Notes: generated by a model not told the origin, from the letters alone. A stretch of 64,000 nucleotides of DNA from an uncultured Pelagibacteraceae bacterium (GCA_902582235.1 CACHQX010000001.1:190760-254759), one strand, 5' to 3'. Counted from the first letter of the stretch, positions 37,700-48,143 are shown. Numbers and translations are program-made.

Positions 37700-39096
37700 T
37701 GTTTAAGAAAATTTTTAAGCTCTTTTAACCATCCAGATATTGATCCAGCACCCATTCCAATTACAATTTCATTTCCTTTTAAATTGTTTTTGAAGAAATT
37801 TACAAGGTCTTGTTTTTGATTAACCATAATTACTAACGCTTTTGAATTTTTTGATATGTCTCTAGCAAATTTTTCATATTTAAATTTCAATTTAATTTTT
37901 TCGCCTGCCTTATAAACAGGGCATAACAATACTTGATCTGAATTTTTAAATGATTTACTAAAATCATTACTTAAATCATTTAGTCTTGAAATTCTGTGTG
38001 GTTGAAAAATAGATATGACTTTTTTGTTTATAAAACTTTTTTTTACACCATTTAAAACTTCTTTAATTTCAGTTGGGTGATGGGCATAATCATCAAAAAA
38101 AGTTACACCATTAAAATCGAAAACTTTATTAAACCTTCTTTCAACCCCTTGAAAATCTTTGAGGCTTTTTTTTATTAAGCTTGTAGATATTCCTATGTGA
38201 GAAGTTAATGCAAATGTTGCAGCCGCATTACTTATATTATGAAATCCAATTAAAGGGATTTCTATATTGTTGACACTTATCTTTTTTTTATTGGGTATTT
38301 TTATAATTAAATCAAAAATTGATCTATTTAATTTATACTTTATTTTTGTAATTCTAAAATTAGAATCTTTATTAACACCATAAGTAAAATAGTTTTTAAC
38401 AAGATTTTTTTTGAGTAAACTTCTATTATTGACGTCATCAATACACAAAAATGCTTTGCCGAAAGAGGGAACGTTTGAAATAAATTTTTCAAAATACTTT
38501 TTTAAATTATCCTCAGATTTATAAAAATCCATATGTTCTCTATCGATATTAGTAATAATTGAATAAGTGAATGGGACCTTAATAAAACTACCATCAGACT
38601 CATCGGACTCAAGTACACACCATTCGCTTTTACCTAATTTAGCTGAGTTGTTAATTGAATTTATCACACCTCCATTTATTATTGTAGGATCTAATTTGGC
38701 TTTTGAAAAAACATTTGCAATCAATGAGGTTGTAGTGGTTTTTCCATGTGAACCTGCAACAACAATATTTTTTTTTAATGAGGTCGTGTGTGCAAGCATG
38801 TCTCCTCTTTTGTAAATTGGTAAATCTTTTTTCTTGGCTGCGTTTAACTCAATATTATTATTCTTAATTGCTGAGGATATGACAATAATATTAGCCTTGT
38901 TAAGATTGGAAATTTTGTGTTTTGTAAAAATTTTAATGTTACTTTTTTTTAGTCTTTCAATGTTTTTATTTACTGAAATATCACTTCCTTGTATTTTAAA
39001 ACCAAGTTGTTTCATTATTAATGCCAATCCACTCATACCAATGCCTCCTATGCCAATGAAATGGATTATTTCTTTTTTTCCTAGATTAATTTTCAT
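37696..39096 (-). CDS. murC: UDP-N-acetylmuramate-L-alanine ligase
   Basis: This adds L-Ala to UDP-MurNAc, the first of the Mur ligases. The 466-aa product has the N-terminal IHFIGIGGIGMSGLALIM, the ATP P-loop GSHGKTTTTSLIANVF (about residues 112-127), ESDESDGSFI, TNIDREHMDFY and the C-terminal DDYAHHPTEIKEVL, all diagnostic for MurC. Length is standard. It overlaps murG by 11 bp upstream and murB by 4 bp downstream. Confidence 0.96.
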   Translation of the reverse strand: MKINLGKKEIIHFIGIGGIGMSGLALIMKQLGFKIQGSDISVNKNIERLKKSNIKIFTKHKISNLNKANIIVISSAIKNNNIELNAAKKKDLPIYKRGDMLAHTTSLKKNIVVAGSHGKTTTTSLIANVFSKAKLDPTIINGGVINSINNSAKLGKSEWCVLESDESDGSFIKVPFTYSIITNIDREHMDFYKSEDNLKKYFEKFISNVPSFGKAFLCIDDVNNRSLLKKNLVKNYFTYGVNKDSNFRITKIKYKLNRSIFDLIIKIPNKKKISVNNIEIPLIGFHNISNAAATFALTSHIGISTSLIKKSLKDFQGVERRFNKVFDFNGVTFFDDYAHHPTEIKEVLNGVKKSFINKKVISIFQPHRISRLNDLSNDFSKSFKNSDQVLLCPVYKAGEKIKLKFKYEKFARDISKNSKALVIMVNQKQDLVNFFKNNLKGNEIVIGMGAGSISGWLKELKNFLKQ

Positions 39097-40150
39097 AAAA
39101 AGTTTCTTCTATCATATTAAGGTTTTCAGACCATGATCCTTCAAAAATAAATTTACTCATTTTTTCTACTTTGTTATCTAACATTGTTTTGTTATGAATA
39201 TTTTTTTCATAAAACTGATAGAGATAGTTTTCAAAAATCTCATGTTCATTAATAAGCCAACCAAAATTTTTATCCACATAAAATTTTGCATTAAAATATT
39301 GGTGATCATCTTTTGAAAAGGGAAAAGGAATTGCTAGAAATGGGATCTTTAAAGAGACTAATTCAGACAAAGTAGATGCGCCAGCACGTGTGATTGCAAA
39401 ATCACACAACGACATAATTTCACTTAATCTATCTTCAAAAGTAAAAACTTTGTTAGTAATACTATTTTGTTCATAAAAGTTTTTTAGATATTCCTGGTTA
39501 GATTCACTAGTTTGGTGATATATGGTTAGGTCTATCATCTTTGAGATTTTTAAAATATCTTTAAGAAAAATAGTGTCTAATTTTTTTGCTGTTTGACTTC
39601 CCCCAATTATTAAAACTTTAAGTTCTTTATCAGATGATGAAGTTTTTTTTTGTTTCAAAAATTCTTTTCTAACTATGGGTTTGATTACTTTAAGTTTATA
39701 CAAAAATTTTGAGGGTAAATTTTTTAAATTCGTTTCATACGCAAATATTTTTTTGCAAAATCTTAATATTAATAAATTAGATCTCCCAATTACTAAATTT
39801 GGTTCAAAAAGGAATATTTTAATATTTAAAATTCTTGCTGCTAAGCAGTGTGGAATACTCATATATCCGCCTGTAGACAAAAGCAATTTTGGATTTTCTT
39901 TTTTAAGGAAAAATAAGGATTTTAAAAATGAAGCAATTAAAAAAAAAGGAAATATTAAAATACTAAAATTTTTTTTAAATTGTGGGATATGAATTTCATT
40001 TACATTATAATTTTCTTTTTCAATGAAATTTAGACCTCTTTTATCTGAAATTATTTTTACATTAAATTTTTCCTTAAAATAATCATAAAATACCTTAGCT
40101 GGTATAACGTGCCCTCCTGTCCCGCCAGTGCTTATTATCATGGAGCTCAT
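39086..40150 (-). CDS. murG: Lipid II synthase (undecaprenyl-PP-MurNAc-pentapeptide GlcNAc transferase)
   Basis: MurG is the GT28 transferase that turns lipid I into lipid II on the inner face of the membrane. The 354-aa product has the GTGGHVIPA loop (residues 8-16), STGGYMSIPHCLAARILNIKIFLFEPN, GGSQTAKKLD, and the UDP-GlcNAc-binding CDFAITRAGASTLSELVSLKIPFLAIPFPFSKDDHQ. Its ATG overlaps the ftsW stop (ATGA). Confidence 0.95.
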   Translation of the reverse strand: MSSMIISTGGTGGHVIPAKVFYDYFKEKFNVKIISDKRGLNFIEKENYNVNEIHIPQFKKNFSILIFPFFLIASFLKSLFFLKKENPKLLLSTGGYMSIPHCLAARILNIKIFLFEPNLVIGRSNLLILRFCKKIFAYETNLKNLPSKFLYKLKVIKPIVRKEFLKQKKTSSSDKELKVLIIGGSQTAKKLDTIFLKDILKISKMIDLTIYHQTSESNQEYLKNFYEQNSITNKVFTFEDRLSEIMSLCDFAITRAGASTLSELVSLKIPFLAIPFPFSKDDHQYFNAKFYVDKNFGWLINEHEIFENYLYQFYEKNIHNKTMLDNKVEKMSKFIFEGSWSENLNMIEETFYEN

Positions 40151-41253
40151 TTATTTATTTTTCTCTTTGTTAAATTTAAAATTATTCCTATCAATATTGA
40201 GGAACCAATTATAGAGGAACCTCCATAACTAAGGAATGGCAAAGTCATTCCTGTTGTGGGTAAAAATCTAATATTTACTCCAATATGAACTAAAACTTGA
40301 AAAAGAATTAACATTACAGAGCCAACAAGTATTAATTTGAAACATTCATCTTCTATAGTTGATACTTTTTTGAAAACTCTAAAAATAAGACAGAGAAATA
40401 TTAAAATAATTCCTATTATTGATATTATTCCAAACTCTTCAGCTATTACGGCAATAACATAATCTGTATGGGCCTCTGGCACTCTAACATTCAAAGTGCC
40501 TTCTCCGATACCTTTTCCAAAAAAACCTCCATTCATAATTGCTTCTGATGCTCTCTCAGACTGATAATTTCCTTTTGAAGTTAAATCAAAAAATGAATCA
40601 ATTCTAAATTTTATGTAACTCAACTTCGGGATAAAGTTAATCATCAGAAACAAAGTGCATAAACCAATTAATATAAAAAGAATTAAAAATATAAGATTTA
40701 TACCTGAAACAAATATGAGACTTAACCAAAGAGATAATACTAAAAATGTTTGACCAATATCTGGCTGCAAAAATAGTAAAAGGATAATTGGAACGATTGC
40801 GATCAAACTTAAAAGATATCTTGCATACTTATTAGAATATTTTTCAGATGTAAGTATCATTGATAGTATGATTATTAAAAATGGTTTAAGTATTTCGATT
40901 GGTTGGAACCTTGGAAAAAAGAATATATCTAACCATCTTTTGGAGCCTTTAACCTCCACACCAATAATTGGGACTAAAATTAAGGCACAAAATATTATCA
41001 AAAAAGAAACTAGTGACAGTTTATAAAAGGTTTTTTCTTCAAGTAAGGAAAAAAAGAAAATTGTGAAAATTCCTAACAGAGTATAAATAAATTGCTTAAA
41101 AAAAAAGTAATAACTTGTTGTCTCAAGTTTGGTAGATGCAATTAAAGAAGTTGAAACAAGTGAAAAAAAAATACCTAAAGAAATTAGTAGGATTATTAAA
41201 AAAAATAAAAATTTATCAATATCTTTCCACCAATTATATAAAGAAAAATTCAT
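40147..41253 (-). CDS. ftsW: Septal SEDS peptidoglycan glycosyltransferase FtsW
   Basis: FtsW polymerises septal glycan with its transpeptidase partner FtsI, also in this cluster. The 368-aa, multi-helix product contains GSKRWLDIFFFPRFQPIEILKPFLIIILS, LLLFLQPDIGQTFLVL, NYQSERASEAIMNGGFFGKGIGEGTLNVRVPEAHTDYVIAVIAEEFG and LPFLSYGGSS, all SEDS hallmarks including the catalytic-region Asp. Its place between murD and murG favours FtsW over RodA. Confidence 0.95.
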   Translation of the reverse strand: MNFSLYNWWKDIDKFLFFLIILLISLGIFFSLVSTSLIASTKLETTSYYFFFKQFIYTLLGIFTIFFFSLLEEKTFYKLSLVSFLIIFCALILVPIIGVEVKGSKRWLDIFFFPRFQPIEILKPFLIIILSMILTSEKYSNKYARYLLSLIAIVPIILLLFLQPDIGQTFLVLSLWLSLIFVSGINLIFLILFILIGLCTLFLMINFIPKLSYIKFRIDSFFDLTSKGNYQSERASEAIMNGGFFGKGIGEGTLNVRVPEAHTDYVIAVIAEEFGIISIIGIILIFLCLIFRVFKKVSTIEDECFKLILVGSVMLILFQVLVHIGVNIRFLPTTGMTLPFLSYGGSSIIGSSILIGIILNLTKRKINK

Positions 41254-41256
41254 ATC

Positions 41257-42564
41257 TTATTTTTTTCCATTAATGCCAATTTTTCTTAACTGATAATTGA
41301 AATATTTTCCTCTATCCTCAAAATTTTTGAAATCATCAAAAGAAGCTGAGGCAGGACTAAAAAGAATAATTTTTTCATTCGAAATCTGTTCTTTTTTAAA
41401 GTCAATTTTAATTTTCTTTATTGCAGAAATCATATTGTTAAACTTTTGAAAATGAACTTTATCCTTTAGTCTTTTTACAAAAAATTCAGCATTTTTCCCA
41501 AATATATAGGCTCTTAAATTAAAACAATCTTTTTTACTTAATGTAAATTTATCCCCTTTTTTTGGTAATCCTCCTAAAATCCAGAAAGTTTTCTTCTTGG
41601 TGTCTATAAGCTCTTGAGTGGAAGAAAATGATGTCGATTTTGAGTCATTAATTACCTTAATTTTTTTTCCATTTATCACAATTTCATTTCTAAATCTTAA
41701 ACCCTTAAATTTATTTAAAGTAGGTATAATCTTTTTCAAATTAATTTTTAAAAAATTGCAAATATTGAAAATGAAGATAAGATTTTTTTGATTAACATTA
41801 TTATTTAGGTAGTTATTTTTAATTAATTTTTGAAATTTCAAATAAATTTTCTCATCAACTCTTAAAACTTTTGAATTAATCTTTTTTTTATTTAATATTT
41901 TATCAATAATCTTATTTTTATTTTCTATAAAAGCGTAGGAACTTTTATTTTGCATTAAAATAAGTTTAATTTTACTTTTGACGTAATTTTTGAAATTACC
42001 GTGTCTTTCTAGATGATCGACTGAAACATTTAAAATCGCTGCGAAATTAGTTTTATAGTATTTGCTATATTCGATTTGATAAGAAGAAGCTTCAACAACA
42101 AATAATGTTTTTTTGGTAAAATGATAATTTGATAAAATAGATTTTCCGATATTGCCCACTAATTTTGTATGAATTCCTTGAGACTTAAGAACTTGATATA
42201 GAAGTTTGCAAGTTGTTGATTTTCCATTTGTTCCCGTGATTGTGATAAAAAAATTTTCTGGAAAACTTTTATAAAACACATCCAAATCAGAGATGATCTT
42301 TTCTTTATTTTTTATTATTTCATTCGACAATAAACATTTTCTGTAATTTATCCCAGGGCTTAATAAAACGTAGTCAAAATTTCTTACTCTATCACTTCCT
42401 CTAGTAAACTTTTTGTTATAAGGAAGATTTGTTAAAGGTAAATTATCATCAAAAACTTTTAAATTATTTTTTGTTTTTAAAAAGTTAAAAGCGGACTTGC
42501 CAGTTTTGCCATATCCATAAATTAGAATTTTTTTGTTCTGGAAGAATTCCTTTGTAGATTTCAT
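41257..42564 (-). CDS. murD: UDP-N-acetylmuramoylalanine-D-glutamate ligase
   Basis: MurD adds D-Glu to UDP-MurNAc-L-Ala. I place the start at 42564 (MKSTKEFFQNKKILIYGYGKTG; ATGA overlap with mraY) instead of the track start inside mraY, giving 435 aa. The N-terminal nucleotide-sugar domain is followed by the P-loop ITGTNGKSTTCKLLYQVL, then VVEASSYQIEYS, LNVSVDHLERHGNFKNYVKSK and NDSKSTSFSSTQE, ending in a C-terminal Rossmann domain with LFSPASASFDDFKNFEDRG. The order is typical. Confidence 0.94.
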   Translation of the reverse strand: MKSTKEFFQNKKILIYGYGKTGKSAFNFLKTKNNLKVFDDNLPLTNLPYNKKFTRGSDRVRNFDYVLLSPGINYRKCLLSNEIIKNKEKIISDLDVFYKSFPENFFITITGTNGKSTTCKLLYQVLKSQGIHTKLVGNIGKSILSNYHFTKKTLFVVEASSYQIEYSKYYKTNFAAILNVSVDHLERHGNFKNYVKSKIKLILMQNKSSYAFIENKNKIIDKILNKKKINSKVLRVDEKIYLKFQKLIKNNYLNNNVNQKNLIFIFNICNFLKINLKKIIPTLNKFKGLRFRNEIVINGKKIKVINDSKSTSFSSTQELIDTKKKTFWILGGLPKKGDKFTLSKKDCFNLRAYIFGKNAEFFVKRLKDKVHFQKFNNMISAIKKIKIDFKKEQISNEKIILFSPASASFDDFKNFEDRGKYFNYQLRKIGINGKK

Positions 42565-43646
42565 CTTAGTTTTAAAGTGGCTAAACCAATCATCGCCAAA
42601 ATAAGAGATATAATCCAAAATCTTATGACTATTGTAGACTCAGCCCAACCTTTTTTTTCAAAATGATGATGGATTGGTGCCATCATGAAAATTCTTTTAC
42701 CTGTTAGTTTAAATGAAATAACTTGCACAATTACTGAAATTGCTTCTAATACAAATAGTCCACCAGTAATAGCCAACACTATCTCATGTTTTGTTGTTAC
42801 TCCAACCGCACCTAAAGACCCGCCTAAAGCCAATGAGCCTGTATCCCCCATAAATATTTTAGCAGGCGGCGCATTGAACCATAAAAAACCAATTGATGCT
42901 CCGATGATTGCTCCACAAAAAACCGCAACTTCTCCAACACCCTCTATGTAAGGAATTAATAAATAGTCTGCAAAAATTATATTTCCTGACACATAACTAA
43001 TAAAACCAAAACAGCCCGCTACAAGTATAACAGGAACGGTGGCTAATCCATCTAAACCATCAGTTAGATTTACTGCATTAGAGGATCCAACAATGACAAA
43101 CAAATAAAAAGGTATAAAAAACCACCCTAAGTTAATTACTAAATTTTTAAAAAATGGAAAATACAAATTAGTTTTAATATCAGAGTCTATAAATTTATAA
43201 AAAATAATTAATGAAATTAGGCAAAGAAAAATTTGAATTGATATTTTTAATTTTGAAGAAATCCCATTTGAGTTATTATTTTTAATTTTTTTATAATCAT
43301 CGAATGCTCCTAAAATTCCAAAAGATAAAGTGATGAATATTAATAACCAATTATATGGATTTAATAAATCAGCCCACAAAAAAACACTAGTGAATAAACC
43401 TACTAATATTAAAACTCCACCCATAGTGGGTGTTCCAATTTTTTTGATCAAATGATCTTCTGGCCCATCAGAGCGAATAGGATTTGTAATTTGTTTTGAT
43501 GAAAAAAAATTTATAAACTTATCCCCAATTAAAAAAACTATGATCATTGCAGTAATCACAGCCAAACCTGTTCTCACAGTTAAAAAATTGAAAAAATTAA
43601 GGAACGAATACGTATCCGAATAGCTTGTAAGTATATTATATAACAT
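42561..43646 (-). CDS. mraY: Phospho-N-acetylmuramoyl-pentapeptide transferase
   Basis: MraY makes lipid I by moving phospho-MurNAc-pentapeptide to undecaprenyl phosphate. The 361-aa product has about ten membrane helices, GTPTMGGVLIL, the catalytic-site segments LGAFDDYKKI and NAVNLTDGLDGLAT, FLWFNAPPAKIFMGDTGSLALGG, and MAPIHHHFEKKGWAE. It is full length. It lies 2 bp after the murEF fusion gene and overlaps murD by 4 bp. Confidence 0.96.
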   Translation of the reverse strand: MLYNILTSYSDTYSFLNFFNFLTVRTGLAVITAMIIVFLIGDKFINFFSSKQITNPIRSDGPEDHLIKKIGTPTMGGVLILVGLFTSVFLWADLLNPYNWLLIFITLSFGILGAFDDYKKIKNNNSNGISSKLKISIQIFLCLISLIIFYKFIDSDIKTNLYFPFFKNLVINLGWFFIPFYLFVIVGSSNAVNLTDGLDGLATVPVILVAGCFGFISYVSGNIIFADYLLIPYIEGVGEVAVFCGAIIGASIGFLWFNAPPAKIFMGDTGSLALGGSLGAVGVTTKHEIVLAITGGLFVLEAISVIVQVISFKLTGKRIFMMAPIHHHFEKKGWAESTIVIRFWIISLILAMIGLATLKLR

Positions 43647-43648
43647 TG

Positions 43649-46471
43649 TTACAAATTTTTTATTATTTTATTTAATCCAGTTGAGTTAGATCCTTTTATC
43701 ATTAAAAAACTGTTATTAGGTAGTTGTTTTTCTATCAAATTCAAAATCTCAAATTTATTGCTCAATATTTTGCCTCTCATTTGTGGTTTTAATTTGTTAA
43801 ATGTATGTTTTGTATAGTTACCATAAACATAAGTTTTATTTATGTGAGATTTATTAATATATTTTGCAATTTTAACATGAAGTTTTTTTGAAAATTTTCC
43901 TAATTCCAGCATATTTCCAATCAGAATAAATTTTTTATTACTACCCTTATATTTTTTGTCAAATCTTTCTAGCGCAAATTTAAATGAGAGTGGATTCGAA
44001 TTATAACTTTCATCAATAATGGTTAAATTTTTTTTTCCTTTTTTATACTTAATAATTGAGCCTCTAGACTGGGAAATTTTGAAATTTAAGAATAAATTTA
44101 CAGGTAATGTTCCTATATTAAAATAATTAGTAATAATACTTATTGTACATAAAATATTTTCTTTGAAATCTATTAAATAATTGGGAATTATAAAAAATTT
44201 TATTTCACCTCTTATCAAAAATTTACATAAAAATTTATTCTTAATTTTTTTTTTACCAAGATAAATAACATCGGCTAATTTACTATTTTTACTGAAAGTA
44301 ATAATATTTAAATTTCTCATTTTTGCTTTTGAAATGAAATAATCGCAGTATTTATCGTCTCTATTTATAATCATTACTCCTGAAGGAAAAATATTGTTTA
44401 TTATTTCACCCTTAGCCTTTGCAATCTCATCTAGATTCTTAAAATTCTTAATATGAGCGTATGAGACATTTGTTATTAAACCAAGATTAGGTCTTATTAG
44501 CTTTGTTAAAGTGTCTATTTCTCCTTTTTTATCCATCCCTACTTCTAAAACTGAGAACTTTGTTGATTGGGGTGAATTTATAATACTTAAAGGCACACCG
44601 TATTTATTATTAAATGAATTTTTTGAATAATATGTTTTATCTAGTTTATTGAGACAAAATCCAGTTAAGTCCTTAACTGATGTTTTTCCTGCAGATCCTG
44701 TTATTGCAATATTATTACTGTCTAAAGACTTTCTATAAACCGAGCTTAATTTATTTAGTTTCTCGAGAGGATTTTTACTAAATATATTTCTAGAATTTTT
44801 AAATCTTTTATTTGTAATTGCTAAAATTGCGTTATTTTTTATCGCCTCAATTCCAAATTTGTTTCCATCAAATTTTTGCCCTTTCACCCCAAAAAATACT
44901 GAATTTTTTTTAACTTTTTTAGAATTTAAAGACACTGAGCTTATTAGAGTTCTTTTATTTAAAATTTTATTATTGAAAGTTTCAATTAAGATATTTGTTT
45001 TAAGTGAGTTCGAAAATACATTATTCTTTTTTCTAATTGCTTTAATAATCTCTAATTTATCCGAGAAAAAAAATCTTTTTTTAAATTCTTGATAATTTTC
45101 GTGTCCCTTTCCAGCAACAATTAAAACATCACCTGAATTTAATTCACTAACAGCTTTTGAAATAGCATCAGCCCGTGAGGAAATTTCAACATATTTTTTT
45201 TTCTTAATTTTCCTCTTTATTTGGTCTCTTATTACACTAGGGTTTTCAAACCTTGGATTGTCGTCAGTTAAATATATTTTATCACAATACTTGTTCGCAA
45301 TACCTCCCATTAAAGGTCTTTTACTTTTATCTCTATCCCCTCCACATCCAAATACTAACGAAATTTTACTTAAAGGGTAATCTTCTTTTATATTTGATAT
45401 AACTGTTTCTAAAGCATCTGGAGTATGTGCATAATCAAGTATTACTCGTGAATTATTCTTTAGTTTACCAACCTGCTCTAGTCTTCCATTGATAGGTTTA
45501 ATCTTACTTATATTTTTTAGAATGGTATCAATTTTAATGCCTGATAAATATGCAGCCAAAACTGCAAAAAGTAAATTTTTTATCTGAATATTACCAATTA
45601 GATGGGAACTGAATGAATAATCTTTCTTTAAAAGGCTAAAATTAATTCTTTTTTTATCGTTGATTTTTTGTATTTTTTTCAAATTAATGAAAGAATTTTC
45701 GCTACCTATTTTATAAGTCTTCAATTTCTTTTTTTTTGAAATCTTTTTAAGTTCTTTTTCTTGAGATATTCCATTTTCAAAAATTATATTTCCTTTATTA
45801 AGTAGCAATTTGTTAAAAAGAATAAGTTTAGAATTCAAATAATCTTTAAATGTTTTATGATAATCTAGATGATCCCTTGACAAGTTTGTAAACAACGCGG
45901 TTTTTAAATTTAATCCATCCAATCTATGTTGTTTTAAACCGTGACTTGATGCTTCTATAATTACATTATCAATATTAAAATTTTTTAATTTCTGTAAAAT
46001 TTGATGCATTTTAATGGGATCTATTGTTGTGTTATTTGTCTTTAATTTAATTTTTTTTGATAAAACACCTAAAGTTCCTATGGCAGCAACCTTTTTTTTA
46101 CTTAAAGATAATATTTGATAAAAAAAATTTGCAATTGAGGTTTTACCATTCGTGCCAGTTAAGGCGATAATATTTTTAGGTTTTTTTTTATAAAAATTGC
46201 CTGCGGCCTCTGCTAATGCTTTTCTTGGATTTTTACTTTTAATAAATAAAATTTTTTCTTTATTAAATCCCTCAAAATTTAGGTTTGAAATAATAATTTT
46301 TGAGCCGTTTTTTATGGCGTCTTTAATATAATTATTTCCTTTTAATTTATTTCCTTGGATTGAAAAAAAAATATCGTTCGTTTTACAATATTTACTGTTA
46401 AATCTAATATTATTAAATTTAATAGATTTATAAGCTGGTTTAATATTTTTAATTAATTCACCCAATAACAT
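43649..46471 (-). CDS. MurE-MurF fusion: DAP-adding and D-Ala-D-Ala-adding ligases in one polypeptide
   Basis: One uninterrupted 940-aa reading frame holds two complete Mur ligases. Residues about 1-480 are MurE: RFNSKYCKTNDIFFSIQG, P-loop ALTGTNGKTSIANFFYQ, NLSRDHLDYHKTFKDYL, VILDYAHTPDALE, and TDDNPRFENP, whose DNPR marks the meso-DAP type. Residues about 490-940 are MurF: VFFGVKGQKFDGNKF, P-loop ITGSAGKTSVKDLTGF, SFNNKYGVPLSI, EVGMDKKGEID, IIDESYNSNPLSFKFAL and GNMLELG. Lengths equal those of the two separate enzymes, so neither half is reduced. In most bacteria these are adjacent separate genes. Confidence 0.93.
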   Translation of the reverse strand: MLLGELIKNIKPAYKSIKFNNIRFNSKYCKTNDIFFSIQGNKLKGNNYIKDAIKNGSKIIISNLNFEGFNKEKILFIKSKNPRKALAEAAGNFYKKKPKNIIALTGTNGKTSIANFFYQILSLSKKKVAAIGTLGVLSKKIKLKTNNTTIDPIKMHQILQKLKNFNIDNVIIEASSHGLKQHRLDGLNLKTALFTNLSRDHLDYHKTFKDYLNSKLILFNKLLLNKGNIIFENGISQEKELKKISKKKKLKTYKIGSENSFINLKKIQKINDKKRINFSLLKKDYSFSSHLIGNIQIKNLLFAVLAAYLSGIKIDTILKNISKIKPINGRLEQVGKLKNNSRVILDYAHTPDALETVISNIKEDYPLSKISLVFGCGGDRDKSKRPLMGGIANKYCDKIYLTDDNPRFENPSVIRDQIKRKIKKKKYVEISSRADAISKAVSELNSGDVLIVAGKGHENYQEFKKRFFFSDKLEIIKAIRKKNNVFSNSLKTNILIETFNNKILNKRTLISSVSLNSKKVKKNSVFFGVKGQKFDGNKFGIEAIKNNAILAITNKRFKNSRNIFSKNPLEKLNKLSSVYRKSLDSNNIAITGSAGKTSVKDLTGFCLNKLDKTYYSKNSFNNKYGVPLSIINSPQSTKFSVLEVGMDKKGEIDTLTKLIRPNLGLITNVSYAHIKNFKNLDEIAKAKGEIINNIFPSGVMIINRDDKYCDYFISKAKMRNLNIITFSKNSKLADVIYLGKKKIKNKFLCKFLIRGEIKFFIIPNYLIDFKENILCTISIITNYFNIGTLPVNLFLNFKISQSRGSIIKYKKGKKNLTIIDESYNSNPLSFKFALERFDKKYKGSNKKFILIGNMLELGKFSKKLHVKIAKYINKSHINKTYVYGNYTKHTFNKLKPQMRGKILSNKFEILNLIEKQLPNNSFLMIKGSNSTGLNKIIKNL

Positions 46472-46484
46472 TTTTTTTAAATTC

Positions 46485-48143
46485 TTAGTATTTTGTGGCT
46501 AAAATAGGTCCTATTTTTTCTATTATTTTTGCTGCTACTTCTACTGAAGTCCACCCAGCAGTATTGAAGGGTGTGCCTACAAATGAACCAGATTTGTTTC
46601 TATAATTATAAACATAACTTTTGGATAATTTAGTATCTTCTAACATAACAATAAAAACATACTTTGGTTCATTTATTGGAAAAATTGATGCAAAAGTATT
46701 TATTTTTTTTTTTGTATATTTTCCGTTTTCAACAGTAAGTGCAGTACCTGTTTTTCCTCCAACATTATATCCTTTCACATCAGCCAAACTTGCTGTCCCC
46801 TCCGTTACAACTCTTCTTAAAATTTGATTTATTTTCAAACTTACATCTTTACTTAAAACTCTCTTTTTTTTTTCATAGCCAATATTTTTATCTTTGATTA
46901 AAGTTGGTGTAATATGATATCCACCGTTTGATATTATTGCATAGCCTTTGGCAAGCTGTATAAGTGTAGTTGTAATACCATGACCAAAAGAGACAGTTAA
47001 TAGTTTACACTTTCCCCAATTAAAAGGTATAGGTTTTCCAATCTCTGGAATATCAAATTCAATATCATTTAGAATACCAACTCGAGTTAAAAAATTTTTA
47101 ATCTTATCGACACCTAATTTTTGGCCTATTTTTACAGAGCCTATATTTCCAGATTTAATCAGAATATCTTCAACTGATAAATTTTGGGATAAATCTTCAT
47201 CATATTCAGAGATAGTTCTGCCGCCACAATTAATTTTTTTTTCAAGATTATTAAACATATCTTTTGGCTCAATTAATTTTTCATCAAATCCTGCTGCTAT
47301 TGTAAATGTTTTAAAAACTGATCCAAATTCATAAACTCCTTTAGTTGCTCTATTGATATACTTTTTATCGGAAATATTATTACGTTTATTAATGTCAAAG
47401 TCAGGTAAAGATACTAATGATAATATTTCTCCATTATTAATATTCATTAAAATACTCGCACTTCCAACATTTTTGAAAATTTTTTCAGAATTGAGAAGTT
47501 CTTGTCTGACAAGAAATTGAATTTCTTTATCTAAAGTCATAGTAAGTGGTTTGGTATTTGTTTTAAGATAATTATCGAAGTTTTTTTCAATACCTGACAC
47601 TCCAAAATTTTCGTCATCTATCTGGCCAATAGTGTGAGAAAATAAATTATTATCGGGATAAATTCTTGTAATTTTTGGTTCAAGAATTAAAGACTTTTCA
47701 CCTAATAATTTTATTTCTTCTGATTTTTGGGGTGTAAGTTTTTTTTTTAAATAAAAGAACTTTTTCTTATCAATTTCATTTTCTATTTTATTGAAATCTA
47801 ATTCAGGAAATGAATATTTTAATTTTAATAAAAACTTTTTTTTGTCATTAATTAAGTCTGGTTTTACTCCAATATTATAAGTTATCACTGATTTAGCAAT
47901 GAATCTTCCATCGACATCAATAATATCAGCACGATAATTCTTAATTTTGTGTGTCATTTGATATTTTTGTTTTGGACTACTTGATCCTAAATATACAATC
48001 TTAGTTGAGTAGAGTAAAAATATGAAAAGAATGAAAAAAAATAAAAATGCAACTCTATTAAAGGAAACTATCCTTTTTTTTTCTGAGAATTTAAAACCAT
48101 CTTCATTTTCAATTATATATATTCTTTTTTTATTATTATTCAT
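46485..48143 (-). CDS. ftsI: Septal transpeptidase FtsI (PBP3)
   Basis: FtsI is a class B penicillin-binding protein that crosslinks septal peptidoglycan. The 552-aa product has a cytoplasmic tail, one membrane helix (about residues 27-45), a pedestal dimer domain starting YRADIIDVDGRFIAKSV, and the transpeptidase domain. The active-site SxxK is GSVFKTFTIA, the SxN motif is SGN, and the KTG motif is VGGKTGTALTVENG. Its start overlaps ftsL by 8 bp, the usual ftsL-ftsI pairing. Confidence 0.95.
   Translation of the reverse strand: MNNNKKRIYIIENEDGFKFSEKKRIVSFNRVAFLFFFILFIFLLYSTKIVYLGSSSPKQKYQMTHKIKNYRADIIDVDGRFIAKSVITYNIGVKPDLINDKKKFLLKLKYSFPELDFNKIENEIDKKKFFYLKKKLTPQKSEEIKLLGEKSLILEPKITRIYPDNNLFSHTIGQIDDENFGVSGIEKNFDNYLKTNTKPLTMTLDKEIQFLVRQELLNSEKIFKNVGSASILMNINNGEILSLVSLPDFDINKRNNISDKKYINRATKGVYEFGSVFKTFTIAAGFDEKLIEPKDMFNNLEKKINCGGRTISEYDEDLSQNLSVEDILIKSGNIGSVKIGQKLGVDKIKNFLTRVGILNDIEFDIPEIGKPIPFNWGKCKLLTVSFGHGITTTLIQLAKGYAIISNGGYHITPTLIKDKNIGYEKKKRVLSKDVSLKINQILRRVVTEGTASLADVKGYNVGGKTGTALTVENGKYTKKKINTFASIFPINEPKYVFIVMLEDTKLSKSYVYNYRNKSGSFVGTPFNTAGWTSVEVAAKIIEKIGPILATKY

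Noticed and set aside
42565-42618. The long start of murD and similar long starts of the genes at 17025, 17762 and 28939
   Set aside because: In each case an internal ATG overlaps the upstream stop as ATGA or TAATG and places the conserved nucleotide-binding or N-terminal motif at the usual distance.
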